The translations under genes and the position numbers were made by a program. Shown here one piece after another: positions 19,097 through 29,108 of a stretch of DNA of 64,000 nt. A model generated the notes under the pieces. It saw only the letters and a list, made by a program, of their open reading frames with translations, made no database searches and was not told where the DNA came from. Numbering within the stretch: the stretch's first letter is position 1; each line of letters begins with the position of its first letter. The DNA lies in NCBI RefSeq assembly GCF_017352215.1, contig NZ_CP071444.1, positions 1,860,001-1,924,000 of the forward strand, written 5' to 3'. The stretch comes from Alkalibacter rhizosphaerae. GTDB lineage: Bacteria; Bacillota; Clostridia; Eubacteriales; Alkalibacteraceae.

Positions 19097-19121
19097 TTAT
19101 TTCATAAATGCATGGTATACT
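19093..19121 (+). promoter_or_regulatory. Promoter of the FMN riboswitch-ribU unit
   Basis: TTGATT (19093-19098), 17-base spacer, TATACT (19116-19121). The -35 box overlaps the tex stop codon. Confidence 0.65.
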
Positions 19122-19143
19122 TCTCATTGAAAATAAAATAACG

Positions 19144-19250
19144 ATCTTCAGGGCAGGGTGAAATTCCCGACCGGCGGTACAGTCCGCGAGCCGAAAGGCT
19201 GATCTGGTGCAATTCCAGAACCGACAGTAAAGTCTGGATGGGAGAGGATG
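19144..19250 (+). promoter_or_regulatory. FMN riboswitch (RFN element)
   Basis: Contains the RFN signature segments AGGGCAGGGTGAAATTCCCG, ACCGGCGGT, CCGCGAGCC, then GATCTGGTGCAATTCCAGAA and CCGACAGTAAAGTCTGGATG. It is followed by a terminator hairpin and then ribU. In this class FMN binding favours termination, lowering riboflavin import when flavin is plentiful. Confidence 0.97.
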
Positions 19251-19265
19251 AACCAACGTTAGCAG

Positions 19266-19293
19266 CAGCTCTCCTTTTTGAGAGCTGTTTTTT
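19266..19293 (+). terminator. Riboswitch-controlled terminator before ribU
   Basis: CAGCTCTC (19266-19273), loop CTTTTT, GAGAGCTG (19280-19287), then six T residues. This is the expression platform of the FMN riboswitch. Confidence 0.85.
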
Positions 19294-19337
19294 GTTCCCC
19301 CAGGACAAACGCAATGCCTTGACACAAGGAGGAAGCA

Positions 19338-19925
19338 ATGAAAAACAACAAAGCAAAATTTTTATCCAGAGTCGGTGTGCTCACCGCCATCGCATTTGTG
19401 CTCATGTACCTGCAATTCCCCATCGCCATGCTGTTTCCCGCATTTCTGCAGTTTGACTTCAGCGAAGTTCCGGCGCTTTTGGGTACTTTTTCCCTGGGGC
19501 CTCTGGCAGGCGTCGTCATCGTTTTTTTGAAGAACGTGCTGGTATATTTGATCCGGGGATCCTTTACCGGAGGAGTTGGTGAACTGTCGAATTTCATCAT
19601 CAGCGCGGCCTGGATGATCCCCGTCGGTCTCATTTACAAAAAATCAAAAACAAAAAAGAACGCCATCAAGGGTATGGTAGTGGGAGGTCTGGCCATGATC
19701 GTGGTCGCAGCCCTGTCCAACTACTTCGTCATCATTCCCCTGTACGCAAAGATCATGCCCATCGAAGCCATCATCGGCATGGGAGCCGCCATCAATCCGG
19801 CCATCTCCAATGTGGAAATGCTGATCCTACTGGGCGTGACACCTTTCAACATATTCAAAGTCACCATCGTGTCCCTGGTAACAGCGTTGGTCTACAAGAA
19901 AGTGTCGCCGGTTTTGCATCGTTGA
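19338..19925 (+). CDS. ribU: Riboflavin ECF transporter substrate-binding subunit RibU
   Basis: A 195-residue integral membrane protein with about six membrane segments, the S component that binds riboflavin and works with a shared EcfA-EcfT module encoded elsewhere. The N-terminal LTAIAFVLMYLQFPIAMLFP, QFDFSEVPALLGTFSLGPLAG and the internal LKNVLVYLIRGSFTGGVGEL are characteristic of RibU. Placement directly behind an FMN riboswitch confirms the substrate. CAAGGAGG precedes the ATG. Monocistronic, with a strong terminator. Confidence 0.95.
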   Translation: MKNNKAKFLSRVGVLTAIAFVLMYLQFPIAMLFPAFLQFDFSEVPALLGTFSLGPLAGVVIVFLKNVLVYLIRGSFTGGVGELSNFIISAAWMIPVGLIYKKSKTKKNAIKGMVVGGLAMIVVAALSNYFVIIPLYAKIMPIEAIIGMGAAINPAISNVEMLILLGVTPFNIFKVTIVSLVTALVYKKVSPVLHR

Positions 19926-19946
19926 TGCACAAGGAAACGTTAAAGA

Positions 19947-19979
19947 CAACAATCCTGGTGGGAGGATTGTTGTTTTTTT
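19947..19979 (+). terminator. Intrinsic terminator after ribU
   Basis: CAACAATCCT (19947-19956), loop GGTGGG, AGGATTGTTG (19963-19972), then seven T residues. Confidence 0.92.
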
Positions 19980-19987
19980 GATATAAT
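19979..19987 (+). promoter_or_regulatory. Extended -10 promoter for the homocysteine methyltransferase-t6A run
   Basis: TGATATAAT immediately after the ribU terminator T-tract is a consensus extended -10 element 36 bases before the next start codon. No clear -35 box. Confidence 0.5.
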
Positions 19988-20022
19988 GAAATATCAAGTA
20001 GAATGAGTAGGGGTGAAACATC

Positions 20023-22254
20023 ATGAAACCTTGGGATAAAGATGGATTTATATTTTTTGACGGCGGAATGGGCACCCAGCTGCAAAAAAGGATCCCAGAG
20101 CGGATCCTGCCGGAGGAGGCCAACATCCGCTATCCAGAAATTTTGGAAGAGATCCAGCGGGAATACGTCAAGGCAGGTGCGGACATCATAACCACCAATA
20201 CCTTTGGCGCCAATCCCTATAAATTGGGGAAAGTCGGCTTGGATCTGGAAACGGTCGTGGAAGCGGCAGTGTCCATTGCCAGGAGAGCGGCACCGGACCG
20301 ATTGGTAGCACTGGACATCGGCCCTCTGGGAAGAATGATGGAACCGACGGGAGAAATGACCTTCGAAGAAGCTTATGATGCTTTCCGGCGCCAGGTAGTC
20401 GCCGGTGCCGGTGCTGGATGCGATCTGATCTTGATAGAGACAATGAGTGATCTCCAGGAAGCCAGGTGTGCAGTTCTGGCAGCGAAAGAAAATTCTGATC
20501 TGCCGGTCTTTTGCACCATGACCTTTGATGAAAAGGGGCATACCCTTACAGGGACGGATCCCAGGACCATGGTGGCCGTACTGGAAGGGCTTGGTGTGGA
20601 TGTTTTGGGGGTCAATTGTTCCCTGGGGCCAGACAAGCTTCTTCCCATCGTCAAGGAGGTGTTGGACAACGCCAGCATTCCGGTGATGGTGCAACCCAAT
20701 GCAGGCATGCCGGTCTATCGGGATGGACAGACCCATTACGACATCAGCAAGGAGCATTTTGCCGAGAACCTGGCCATCATGGCAGATATGGGAGCAACCA
20801 TTTTAGGCGGCTGCTGTGGAACCGATGCGTCCTATATCGAAAAAGTGCGGGAAGCTGTTACCGGGAAAGCACCGGTTCAAAGAAAAGAAAAGGCCCATAC
20901 GTTGATCTGTTCTTATCGGAAAAGTTTTTCCATGGATGAGCAAGTCACCATTGTCTCGGAAAATGTGCTGCCCCACGGCAACAAAACGCTGATGGAGGCA
21001 TTCATCCGGGAAGACTATCGAAAGATCGTCTCAAAAGTTCGAGGTGCCAAAAACAAAGGGGCACACCTGGTGGATCTACGTACCGCAGGTTTGCCCGGAA
21101 AAGACGAAACCTTGTTGATGGTGGAAACCATCAAAAACATACAAAAATCCCTGGACGTACCGCTGATGCTGGAGAGCAGGAATCCTCAGACCCTGGAAGC
21201 TGCCTTGCGGACCTACAACGGAAAGGCAGTGGTCAACGGCCTGGATGGATCCAGGAAAACCATGGAGACCCTTTTTCCGGTGGTGAAAAAATACGGAGCG
21301 GCTGTGGTGGCACTGACTCTGGATGAAGACGGGCCTGCCCGCACCTGGCAGAAGCGCTTGTCCATTGCAGAAAAGATCTTGAAAACGGCAAAGAAATTCG
21401 AACTGTCTCCCCGTGATGTGATCATTGATCCCATGGTGCTGCCCGTCGCCAACGGGGCCGACGCCATGGATACCATCCGAGCTGCAGCTGCCATCAAGGA
21501 AGAGCTTGGGTTGAAAGTGCTCCTGGGCATCGGAAATGTTTCGTTTAAAATGCCGGAGCGGGGTCTGCTGGATCGAACGTATCTGGCCATGGCCCTGTCC
21601 TGGGGAGTGGATGCCCTCCTTCTCAACGTAGAGCAGGAAGAAATGATGCAGACCATCCAAGCAGGCCTGGTTCTAACAGGAAGGGATCCGGGCGGATCAC
21701 AATACGTCCTCGCAGCCGGCAGTGTGCCGGAAGCAAGGGCCGACCTGGATGAAGTGGCCAACAGCATTTATCAGGGGCAATGCAAAGAGGAAGCTGTTGG
21801 CAGGAAAAATTCGGTACTGGAGGGATTGCTGGCGGCGGAAGAAGCCTATGCGGCCGGTGAGATCCTGTTGCCCAACCTGGCAAGAAGCGTTGCCGCTGCA
21901 GAAAACTCCATGAAGGACGAAAATGGAGAAAAAGGGATCATCCTGTTTACTGGAGATCTGAAGAAACCGGGATTGGCACTGGCAAAAACCATAGCCAGGA
22001 TCTTGGGATTTCAAGTGGTGGAACCTTCCGAAGTGATCTTGTTGCAACCGGTAAGATGCGTGGTTCTGGAGGTGCCTTTCGGCATCACGGAGGAACGTCT
22101 GAAAACCTGGATGGAGCCTTGGGTCCATTCTCATCCGGATGCAGCCCTGGTCCTCATGGGACCGGGAGGGGACCGGGTGGGATGGAAATCCCTGGGGATT
22201 TTTGGTGCGGTGACCAGAGCGGGAGACTGGATAAATTTGTTGGAGGCATTATGA
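20023..22254 (+). CDS. Methionine-synthase-like homocysteine/pterin methyltransferase with degenerate cobalamin domain
   Basis: A 743-residue protein resembling short MetH enzymes. Residues ~1-290 are a homocysteine S-methyltransferase domain with zinc ligands C199 (GVNCSLGP), C264 and C265 (GGCCGTD). Residues ~320-560 are a pterin-binding TIM barrel (VIIDPMVLPVANGADAMDTI, LLGIGNVSFKMPERGLLDRT). A helical cap-like segment follows (EGLLAAEEAYAAGEILLPNL). The last ~110 residues align in position with the B12 Rossmann domain, but its DxHxxG cobalt-binding motif is replaced by GDLKKPG (about 645), so the His ligand is missing. It may use a separate corrinoid protein, or this domain may be vestigial. 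It overlaps tsaE by 4 bases. Confidence 0.82.
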   Translation: MKPWDKDGFIFFDGGMGTQLQKRIPERILPEEANIRYPEILEEIQREYVKAGADIITTNTFGANPYKLGKVGLDLETVVEAAVSIARRAAPDRLVALDIGPLGRMMEPTGEMTFEEAYDAFRRQVVAGAGAGCDLILIETMSDLQEARCAVLAAKENSDLPVFCTMTFDEKGHTLTGTDPRTMVAVLEGLGVDVLGVNCSLGPDKLLPIVKEVLDNASIPVMVQPNAGMPVYRDGQTHYDISKEHFAENLAIMADMGATILGGCCGTDASYIEKVREAVTGKAPVQRKEKAHTLICSYRKSFSMDEQVTIVSENVLPHGNKTLMEAFIREDYRKIVSKVRGAKNKGAHLVDLRTAGLPGKDETLLMVETIKNIQKSLDVPLMLESRNPQTLEAALRTYNGKAVVNGLDGSRKTMETLFPVVKKYGAAVVALTLDEDGPARTWQKRLSIAEKILKTAKKFELSPRDVIIDPMVLPVANGADAMDTIRAAAAIKEELGLKVLLGIGNVSFKMPERGLLDRTYLAMALSWGVDALLLNVEQEEMMQTIQAGLVLTGRDPGGSQYVLAAGSVPEARADLDEVANSIYQGQCKEEAVGRKNSVLEGLLAAEEAYAAGEILLPNLARSVAAAENSMKDENGEKGIILFTGDLKKPGLALAKTIARILGFQVVEPSEVILLQPVRCVVLEVPFGITEERLKTWMEPWVHSHPDAALVLMGPGGDRVGWKSLGIFGAVTRAGDWINLLEAL

Positions 22255-22733
22255 GCAGGGGAAGACGGGAAATAAAAACATTTCAGGTGGAAGAGACCCA
22301 GACCTTGGGCCGTCTCATCGGAGAAGCGGCCCAGCCCGGCTGGATCGTTTGTCTGGAGGGACCCATGGGTGGAGGGAAAACGGCCTTGAGCCAGGGGATC
22401 CTGAAAGGATTCGGCGTCACAGGCTATATCACCAGTCCTACATTCAGCATCGTTCATACCTACGAGACCAACAGGGGAAAGATCCATCATTTTGATGTAT
22501 ACCGGCTTTCCGGCATGGACGAGTTGTTGGACATCGGATTTGAGGATTATTTGAAAGACGGCATCGTGGTCATGGAATGGGCCTCCATCGTTCGGGATGA
22601 ACTGGACGGGACGATCCTGGATGTCACCCTGGAATTGGGGGATGATCCACAGGAGAGGACCATCCTGTTGGAAGGGGAGGAATCTTTGCTGGAAGGACTG
22701 CATTTGGATAAAGGATGGGAAAAAACATGTTGA
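22251..22733 (+). CDS. tsaE: tRNA threonylcarbamoyladenosine biosynthesis ATPase TsaE
   Basis: A 160-residue P-loop ATPase needed with TsaB and TsaD to make t6A at position 37 of ANN-decoding tRNAs. The Walker A loop is in LEGPMGGGKTALSQGIL (about residues 36-52), followed by the family segments TSPTFSIVHTYE and HHFDVYRLSGMDELLDIGFEDYL. GGAGG lies 5 bases before the ATG at 22251, which overlaps the previous stop as ATGA. The open frame extends far upstream without a ribosome site. The 3' end overlaps tsaB. Confidence 0.95.
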   Translation: MSRGRREIKTFQVEETQTLGRLIGEAAQPGWIVCLEGPMGGGKTALSQGILKGFGVTGYITSPTFSIVHTYETNRGKIHHFDVYRLSGMDELLDIGFEDYLKDGIVVMEWASIVRDELDGTILDVTLELGDDPQERTILLEGEESLLEGLHLDKGWEKTC

Positions 22734-23431
22734 TACTAGGTTTGGATACATCGACCCCTGCCACTTCCGTGGCATTGTGGGAGGACGGAAAATTAGTGGG
22801 CGAAGTGCTGGCAAATCAGCGCCAATCTCATTCGGAGCAACTGGTGGGGTTGGTCAAACACCTATTGGAAACAACGTCGGTGTCCTTGGATGCAATAGAT
22901 TTTTACGCATGCACCAGAGGTCCTGGTTCCTTTACCGGATTGCGCATCGGTGCAGCTGCCGTCAAGGGATTCGCCCAATACCATGACAAGCCCATCGTGG
23001 GGGTCTCCCTACTGGAGATCACAGCTTGGAACGCTGCAGGTTATCCCGGATGGATCTGTCCCATGGTGGATGCCCAGCGAGACCAGGTCTACGCGGGTAT
23101 CTACCGCTGGGATGAGGGACGAATACAGGAAGAAAAACCGGATCATGTGGGAAGTATCGACGATGTGATGAAAATGATCAAAGCCGGAGGGGATCCCGCC
23201 ATGTGTCTGGGAAGCGGGACCAAAAAGATCCCCCTTGGCCTTGTGGAAGGAAACATACAGGTTATGGATGAGGTTTTCGGCATGCCCCGGGCATCCATGC
23301 TTTGTCAGGCGGCAGCATGGAAAATCAAAGAAAAAACAGCCATATTTACGTGGAAGGATTTCGAACCGGAATATTTTCGCCGATCTCAAGCAGAGATCCA
23401 GATGGAGCAAAGAAAGGGTGGAGGAAAATGA
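22727..23431 (+). CDS. tsaB: tRNA t6A modification protein TsaB
   Basis: About 234 residues of the ASKHA fold, beginning MLILGLDTSTPATSVAL with the N-terminal nucleotide-like loop, and containing ACTRGPGSFTGLRIGAAAVK, the TsaB signature. It forms a heterodimer with TsaD in the t6A synthase. ATG 22727 is the usual family start; ATG 22715 is an alternative that would add four residues. It overlaps tsaE by 7 bases and the SbcD-like gene by 4, so the genes are translationally coupled. Confidence 0.93.
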   Translation: MLILGLDTSTPATSVALWEDGKLVGEVLANQRQSHSEQLVGLVKHLLETTSVSLDAIDFYACTRGPGSFTGLRIGAAAVKGFAQYHDKPIVGVSLLEITAWNAAGYPGWICPMVDAQRDQVYAGIYRWDEGRIQEEKPDHVGSIDDVMKMIKAGGDPAMCLGSGTKKIPLGLVEGNIQVMDEVFGMPRASMLCQAAAWKIKEKTAIFTWKDFEPEYFRRSQAEIQMEQRKGGGK

Positions 23432-24513
23432 ACCACTATACTTTCCTTCATTCGGCAGACCTGCACCTGGGAGGAGCAGGCGCCAGCGTCGTACTTCCCA
23501 GATCCATTCGAACCAGGTTGCGGCAGGGAAGCTGGGAGGCATTTGCCAGACTGGTCCATATTTGTCGGGACAAGAACATCGATTTTTTGTTTCTTGCAGG
23601 GGATGTCTTCGACCACGACCGGATCCGTATGACGGACCTGAAGGCCATGGCTTCCACCTTGGCGTCTCTGGAACGGACCAGGGTATTTATTGCTCCCGGC
23701 AACCATGATCCAATGGAAGGTCGATTGTCCTACGGGGCTGTGGACTGGCCGGAAAACGTCATCATCTTTTCCCGGGAAACATGGACGGAAGTGGAAATAA
23801 ACGACTGGCTTTCCATCTGGGGCTTCGGTTGGAAAAACAACAGCCTGGACGGAGACCGGGTGTCCTTCGACGTGGACATGAACCTGCTCAAAACCAATGT
23901 TTTGCTGGTCCATGGGGATCTGGAATCGGCAGATTCCCCCTATTTCCCTCTGAAAAACCACAGGGATTTTTTGGAGCGGTTCGACTATGCGGCATTGGGT
24001 CACATCCACAAGCCGTCGGCACAAACGGGGAAATGGATCTACAGCGGAGCCCCTTTGGCTTCCAGCTTCAAAGACAGGGGCCCTCGCGGCTATGTGAAGG
24101 GCCATATACAAAAAGGTGGGGTATTCCACGAATTTGAAGCATTGGATCACATTCGTTTTGAAGAAGGGGAGGTGACCTTGTCTCCGGACGACGGTTGGGA
24201 AGAAGTCCGTGAGGGGATCCTTTCTGCCAGGATGGGAGATAAAACCATTTGCCGGATCCGTTTGAAGGGCGTCATGGATCCGGACCTTGATGTGGAGCAC
24301 ATCCACCGATCCTTGGAAGGAGACTTTTATCATCTGGAGATCCTGGATGAAACGATCCCGGATTATGATGTGGAACGACTGTATAAAGAAAATCAAGACA
24401 ACATCATCGGGTTGTTTCTTCGCAGCATGCTGCAGGAAGATCTGGATGATCCGGTACAACGAATGGCGCTGTTTTATGGTTTGGAAGCGCTGTTGCAGGA
24501 GAGAAGCTTATGA
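23428..24513 (+). CDS. SbcD/YhaO-type metallophosphatase (DNA repair exonuclease family)
   Basis: A 361-residue calcineurin-like nuclease with all five metal motifs: HSADLHLGG (~8), AGDVFDHDR (~55), APGNHDPMEG (~90), LLVHGDLES (~155) and LGHIHKP (~190). It pairs with the SbcC-like ATPase encoded next, giving an Mre11-Rad50-type complex of the YhaO-YhaN kind, presumed to process DNA ends. ATG at 23428 overlaps tsaB's stop (ATGA), with GTGGAGGAAA upstream; the open frame extends further but inside tsaB. The C-terminal ~100 residues are a less conserved capping region. Confidence 0.85.
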   Translation: MNHYTFLHSADLHLGGAGASVVLPRSIRTRLRQGSWEAFARLVHICRDKNIDFLFLAGDVFDHDRIRMTDLKAMASTLASLERTRVFIAPGNHDPMEGRLSYGAVDWPENVIIFSRETWTEVEINDWLSIWGFGWKNNSLDGDRVSFDVDMNLLKTNVLLVHGDLESADSPYFPLKNHRDFLERFDYAALGHIHKPSAQTGKWIYSGAPLASSFKDRGPRGYVKGHIQKGGVFHEFEALDHIRFEEGEVTLSPDDGWEEVREGILSARMGDKTICRIRLKGVMDPDLDVEHIHRSLEGDFYHLEILDETIPDYDVERLYKENQDNIIGLFLRSMLQEDLDDPVQRMALFYGLEALLQERSL

Positions 24514-26810
24514 TCATAAGAGAACTGCATCTGGTGGCATTTGGAAAATTTCACGACAAGATCCTGGTTTTTCAAGACGGGATCAATTGGATCCACGGAA
24601 GAAACGAATCGGGGAAATCCACCATCCACAAATTTATCGAGGGGATGTTTTTTGGGTTTTTCAAGGATTCCCCCACCAGAAAAGTCTACAGTGAAGATTA
24701 TGACAAATATATGCCTCTGCGGGGCAGGGACTATTTTGGGGTCATGATGGTGGAAAAGGATGGAAGACTCCTCCGGCTGGAGCGGAATTTTCTAAAGGGA
24801 AAAGACGCATTTCATATTTACGACCAGACCACGGGAGAAGACCTTTCCCATGGTTATCCATACGATTCCGGTCTTCGCCTTCCCGTGTTTTTTGAACCCA
24901 AGACCATGAACCGCAACGTATTTCGAAACACCATCAGCATGGGACAATTGAAGGTTCGAACCGACGAGGAATTGGCGGGTGAATTGAAGGAGAGGATCTT
25001 CCAGTTCAGTCATACCGGTTCCAGCGTGTCCCTGACCGGCGCCTTGGATGCCTTGAAAAAAAAGCGGGAGGAGATCGGAAGCAAGACCCGCAAAAGCTCG
25101 TCCTTGGGACAACAGGTCCAACGCCTGGATGAACTGGAGGCTCTTTGGAAGATCGCCCGTCAAAACCGGGACCGTTTGCTGATCTGGGCGGAAGAAAAAA
25201 GAAAATTGCAAGAAGAAGCCCACCGGTTGGAGCAGGAAGAAGGACAGCTGGAACATCGGCTGGAAAACATGGAAGTCAAAAAAGTACATGAAAAATACAA
25301 GGCGTATGAAAAACTCCTGAAGGAACGAACACAATGGGAAACCTATTTGCAGGAACAACCCCTTCCTTTTTTAAGTGAGGAAACATACAGCAAGGCACTC
25401 ATGCTCCATCAGGATCGACTCCGACTGGAAGAAGAGGAAAAACTGGCGGAAAAAGCCATGGCGCAGATCCAGGAGAAACTGGATCGGGATGAACTGGCTA
25501 CGGAGATGGAGCTAGACCGTCAACGGTTTGTGGTGTGGACAAAGGAGAAAGCCAGATTGAACAGGGAAAGGGAAACATTGCCGCCCAAGAGACGAAAAGG
25601 GGCTTTGGCATTGCCGATCCTTGCCGCATTGATCGCCTTGACCTTTGGTGCAGTGGGGATCGTCTACGACAACTTTTATTTGTTGGCGGCCGCGGGACTT
25701 TTTGCAGTGGCCGTGGTCTATGGCATTCGAAATGCCATGGGAAAAAGGGGAAACCAAAAGGAAGGCGAAGAAGAGGAACGACTACGTCAATATGGGGAAA
25801 AAATGCAAGGTATGATGGAGGGTTTCCTGAAAAAATATGAAGTGGAGGATGAAGAAGCCTTGACCGCACTTTGGGAAAGGGAACTGATGCATCCTCAAAA
25901 CCTGCGAAACCGGATGGAATACATCCAGGAAAACAGGGAGGAACGGCAGCGCCGGCTGGATGCAAAAATCCAGGAATTTGATGGGTTGCTGCAACAATGG
26001 GAGATCCAGGACATGGAGCAGCTCCTCCAGTTGTACCAGCGGCAAAAGAGACAACGGCGGGCAGGCGACCGCATCCGAGAGTTGGATGGGACCATGGATG
26101 CATTGATGACCGACGAAGAATTCCAGCGATTGCACTTGTTTTTCACAGGGAAAGCGCCTCTGGGCGTGACCAGGGAAGATGGAGAGGCCTTGAAGATGGA
26201 ATTGCAGCAAGTCGGGGGAAGGCGATCCGCCATATTGGAGAAGATCCACCGGCTGGAGGGAGAGATGCTCAGCCTGGAGCGGGAAGGAACGGACCTGGCC
26301 GATCTGGAAGAGGAGATGGCCTGGGTCGACCAAAAGATCGAAGAAGGCCAACGTCGCCTGAAAGCACTATCCATTGCAGAAGAAAAAATCGAAGAAGCGT
26401 CCAAAACCCTGCATCGGGAGGTGGCGCCGAAACTTCACGAATACATGGAAGCGCATATGAAAACCATCACCGGGATCCATCGGGAATTGAAGGTGGATCA
26501 AGGCAGCCACCTTCGGGTGGAAGATGCGGAAACCTCCGCCATGATGGATGCGGATCATCTGAGCATGGGGGCGGCAGACCAGTTGTATCTGGCATTTCGT
26601 CTAAGCATTATCCAGACCCTGGGTTTGGATGCATTTCCATTGATCCTGGATGAAGCATTTATGCAATTTGACGACGAAAGATTGGAGCGGGCCATGTCCC
26701 TGGTATGTGGAACCGGGTCAAACCGGCAGATACTGCTGTTTACTTCCCAGCTTCGAGAAAAAAATCAACTGGATCGGTTGGAAATGACCTATCATCCGGT
26801 ATTGTTGTAG
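24510..26810 (+). CDS. SbcC/YhaN-type SMC-like AAA ATPase with internal membrane segments
   Basis: A 766-residue protein with a Walker A loop GRNESGKST at ~30-38, long coiled coils (about 165-355 and 410-640), a signature-like segment LSMGAADQLYLAFRLSII and Walker B LILDEAFMQFDDERL near the C-terminus. Two hydrophobic segments at ~365-405 (ALPILAALIALTFGAVGIVY, LLAAAGLFAVAVVYGI) interrupt the coiled coil where Rad50 has its zinc hook. This is the YhaN arrangement and suggests tethering to the membrane. It overlaps the SbcD-like gene by 4 bases. Role in DNA end processing is inferred from the partner. Confidence 0.82.
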   Translation: MIIRELHLVAFGKFHDKILVFQDGINWIHGRNESGKSTIHKFIEGMFFGFFKDSPTRKVYSEDYDKYMPLRGRDYFGVMMVEKDGRLLRLERNFLKGKDAFHIYDQTTGEDLSHGYPYDSGLRLPVFFEPKTMNRNVFRNTISMGQLKVRTDEELAGELKERIFQFSHTGSSVSLTGALDALKKKREEIGSKTRKSSSLGQQVQRLDELEALWKIARQNRDRLLIWAEEKRKLQEEAHRLEQEEGQLEHRLENMEVKKVHEKYKAYEKLLKERTQWETYLQEQPLPFLSEETYSKALMLHQDRLRLEEEEKLAEKAMAQIQEKLDRDELATEMELDRQRFVVWTKEKARLNRERETLPPKRRKGALALPILAALIALTFGAVGIVYDNFYLLAAAGLFAVAVVYGIRNAMGKRGNQKEGEEEERLRQYGEKMQGMMEGFLKKYEVEDEEALTALWERELMHPQNLRNRMEYIQENREERQRRLDAKIQEFDGLLQQWEIQDMEQLLQLYQRQKRQRRAGDRIRELDGTMDALMTDEEFQRLHLFFTGKAPLGVTREDGEALKMELQQVGGRRSAILEKIHRLEGEMLSLEREGTDLADLEEEMAWVDQKIEEGQRRLKALSIAEEKIEEASKTLHREVAPKLHEYMEAHMKTITGIHRELKVDQGSHLRVEDAETSAMMDADHLSMGAADQLYLAFRLSIIQTLGLDAFPLILDEAFMQFDDERLERAMSLVCGTGSNRQILLFTSQLREKNQLDRLEMTYHPVLL

Positions 26811-26823
26811 AGGAGGAAGGAAC

Positions 26824-28370
<1,547 letters not shown>

Positions 28371-28436
28371 AGAGTGGATTAAGGAAATCCCGATAGAATA
28401 AGGGGACATGGAAAAAGGAGCAGGGAGCGATGGAAT

Positions 28437-29108
28437 ATGAAGGTATTGTTTGTTGAAGATGAAAAAAAAGTAACGGAAGCATTGAAGGAGCTCTGCCGAA
28501 TGCAGGGTGTCCAATGCGACGTGGCCAACGACGGGGAAGAAGGACTGCTCTTTGCACTCAATCAGATCTACGATGTGATCGTGTTGGACATCATGCTCCC
28601 CCAGAGGAGCGGCATAGAAATATTGAAAGAACTCCGTGCAAAAGGAAGCAAAACGCCGGTGCTCATGCTTACAGCCAAAGATACGGTAGACGACAAGGTA
28701 AAGGGTCTGGATGCGGGGGCCGATGATTATTTGGTCAAGCCCTTTTCCGCAAAGGAACTTTTTGCAAGGCTTCGGGCCTTGGGACGCCGCATCGATTCGG
28801 ATTACGTGGAAAATTTGGTCACATTGGGGAATTTCACCTTTGATTTGGAGAACTTTACGGCAACGGTGAATGGAGAACCTGTAAAACTTTCTTATAAGGA
28901 AGGTCTTCTGCTGGAGATGCTGATCAAACGTCCGGATCAGGTTTTCAGCAGGGAACAGATCTTGGATCGGGTCTGGGGATTTGATGCGGATGTGAATGAA
29001 AACAATATAGAGATCTACATCCATAATCTGCGAAAAAAATTGAAGGATGCACCCATCAAGATCGAGACCCTTCGAAGCATCGGATATCGATTGAAGGTGA
29101 CCGACTGA
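28437..29108 (+). CDS. OmpR/PhoB-family response regulator
   Basis: A 223-residue regulator. The receiver domain (1-~115) has the acidic pocket VEDEKK, the phospho-acceptor Asp in VIVLDIMLPQRSG (about 51), the Thr of MLTAKD, and the Lys of DYLVKPFSAKEL. The C-terminal winged helix (~128-221) includes LLEMLIKRPDQVFSREQILDRVWG and NIEIYIHNLRKKL. It is coupled to the sensor kinase gene by a TGATG overlap. The stimulus and targets are unknown; the neighbouring CapA-like gene may be one. Confidence 0.92.
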   Translation: MKVLFVEDEKKVTEALKELCRMQGVQCDVANDGEEGLLFALNQIYDVIVLDIMLPQRSGIEILKELRAKGSKTPVLMLTAKDTVDDKVKGLDAGADDYLVKPFSAKELFARLRALGRRIDSDYVENLVTLGNFTFDLENFTATVNGEPVKLSYKEGLLLEMLIKRPDQVFSREQILDRVWGFDADVNENNIEIYIHNLRKKLKDAPIKIETLRSIGYRLKVTD

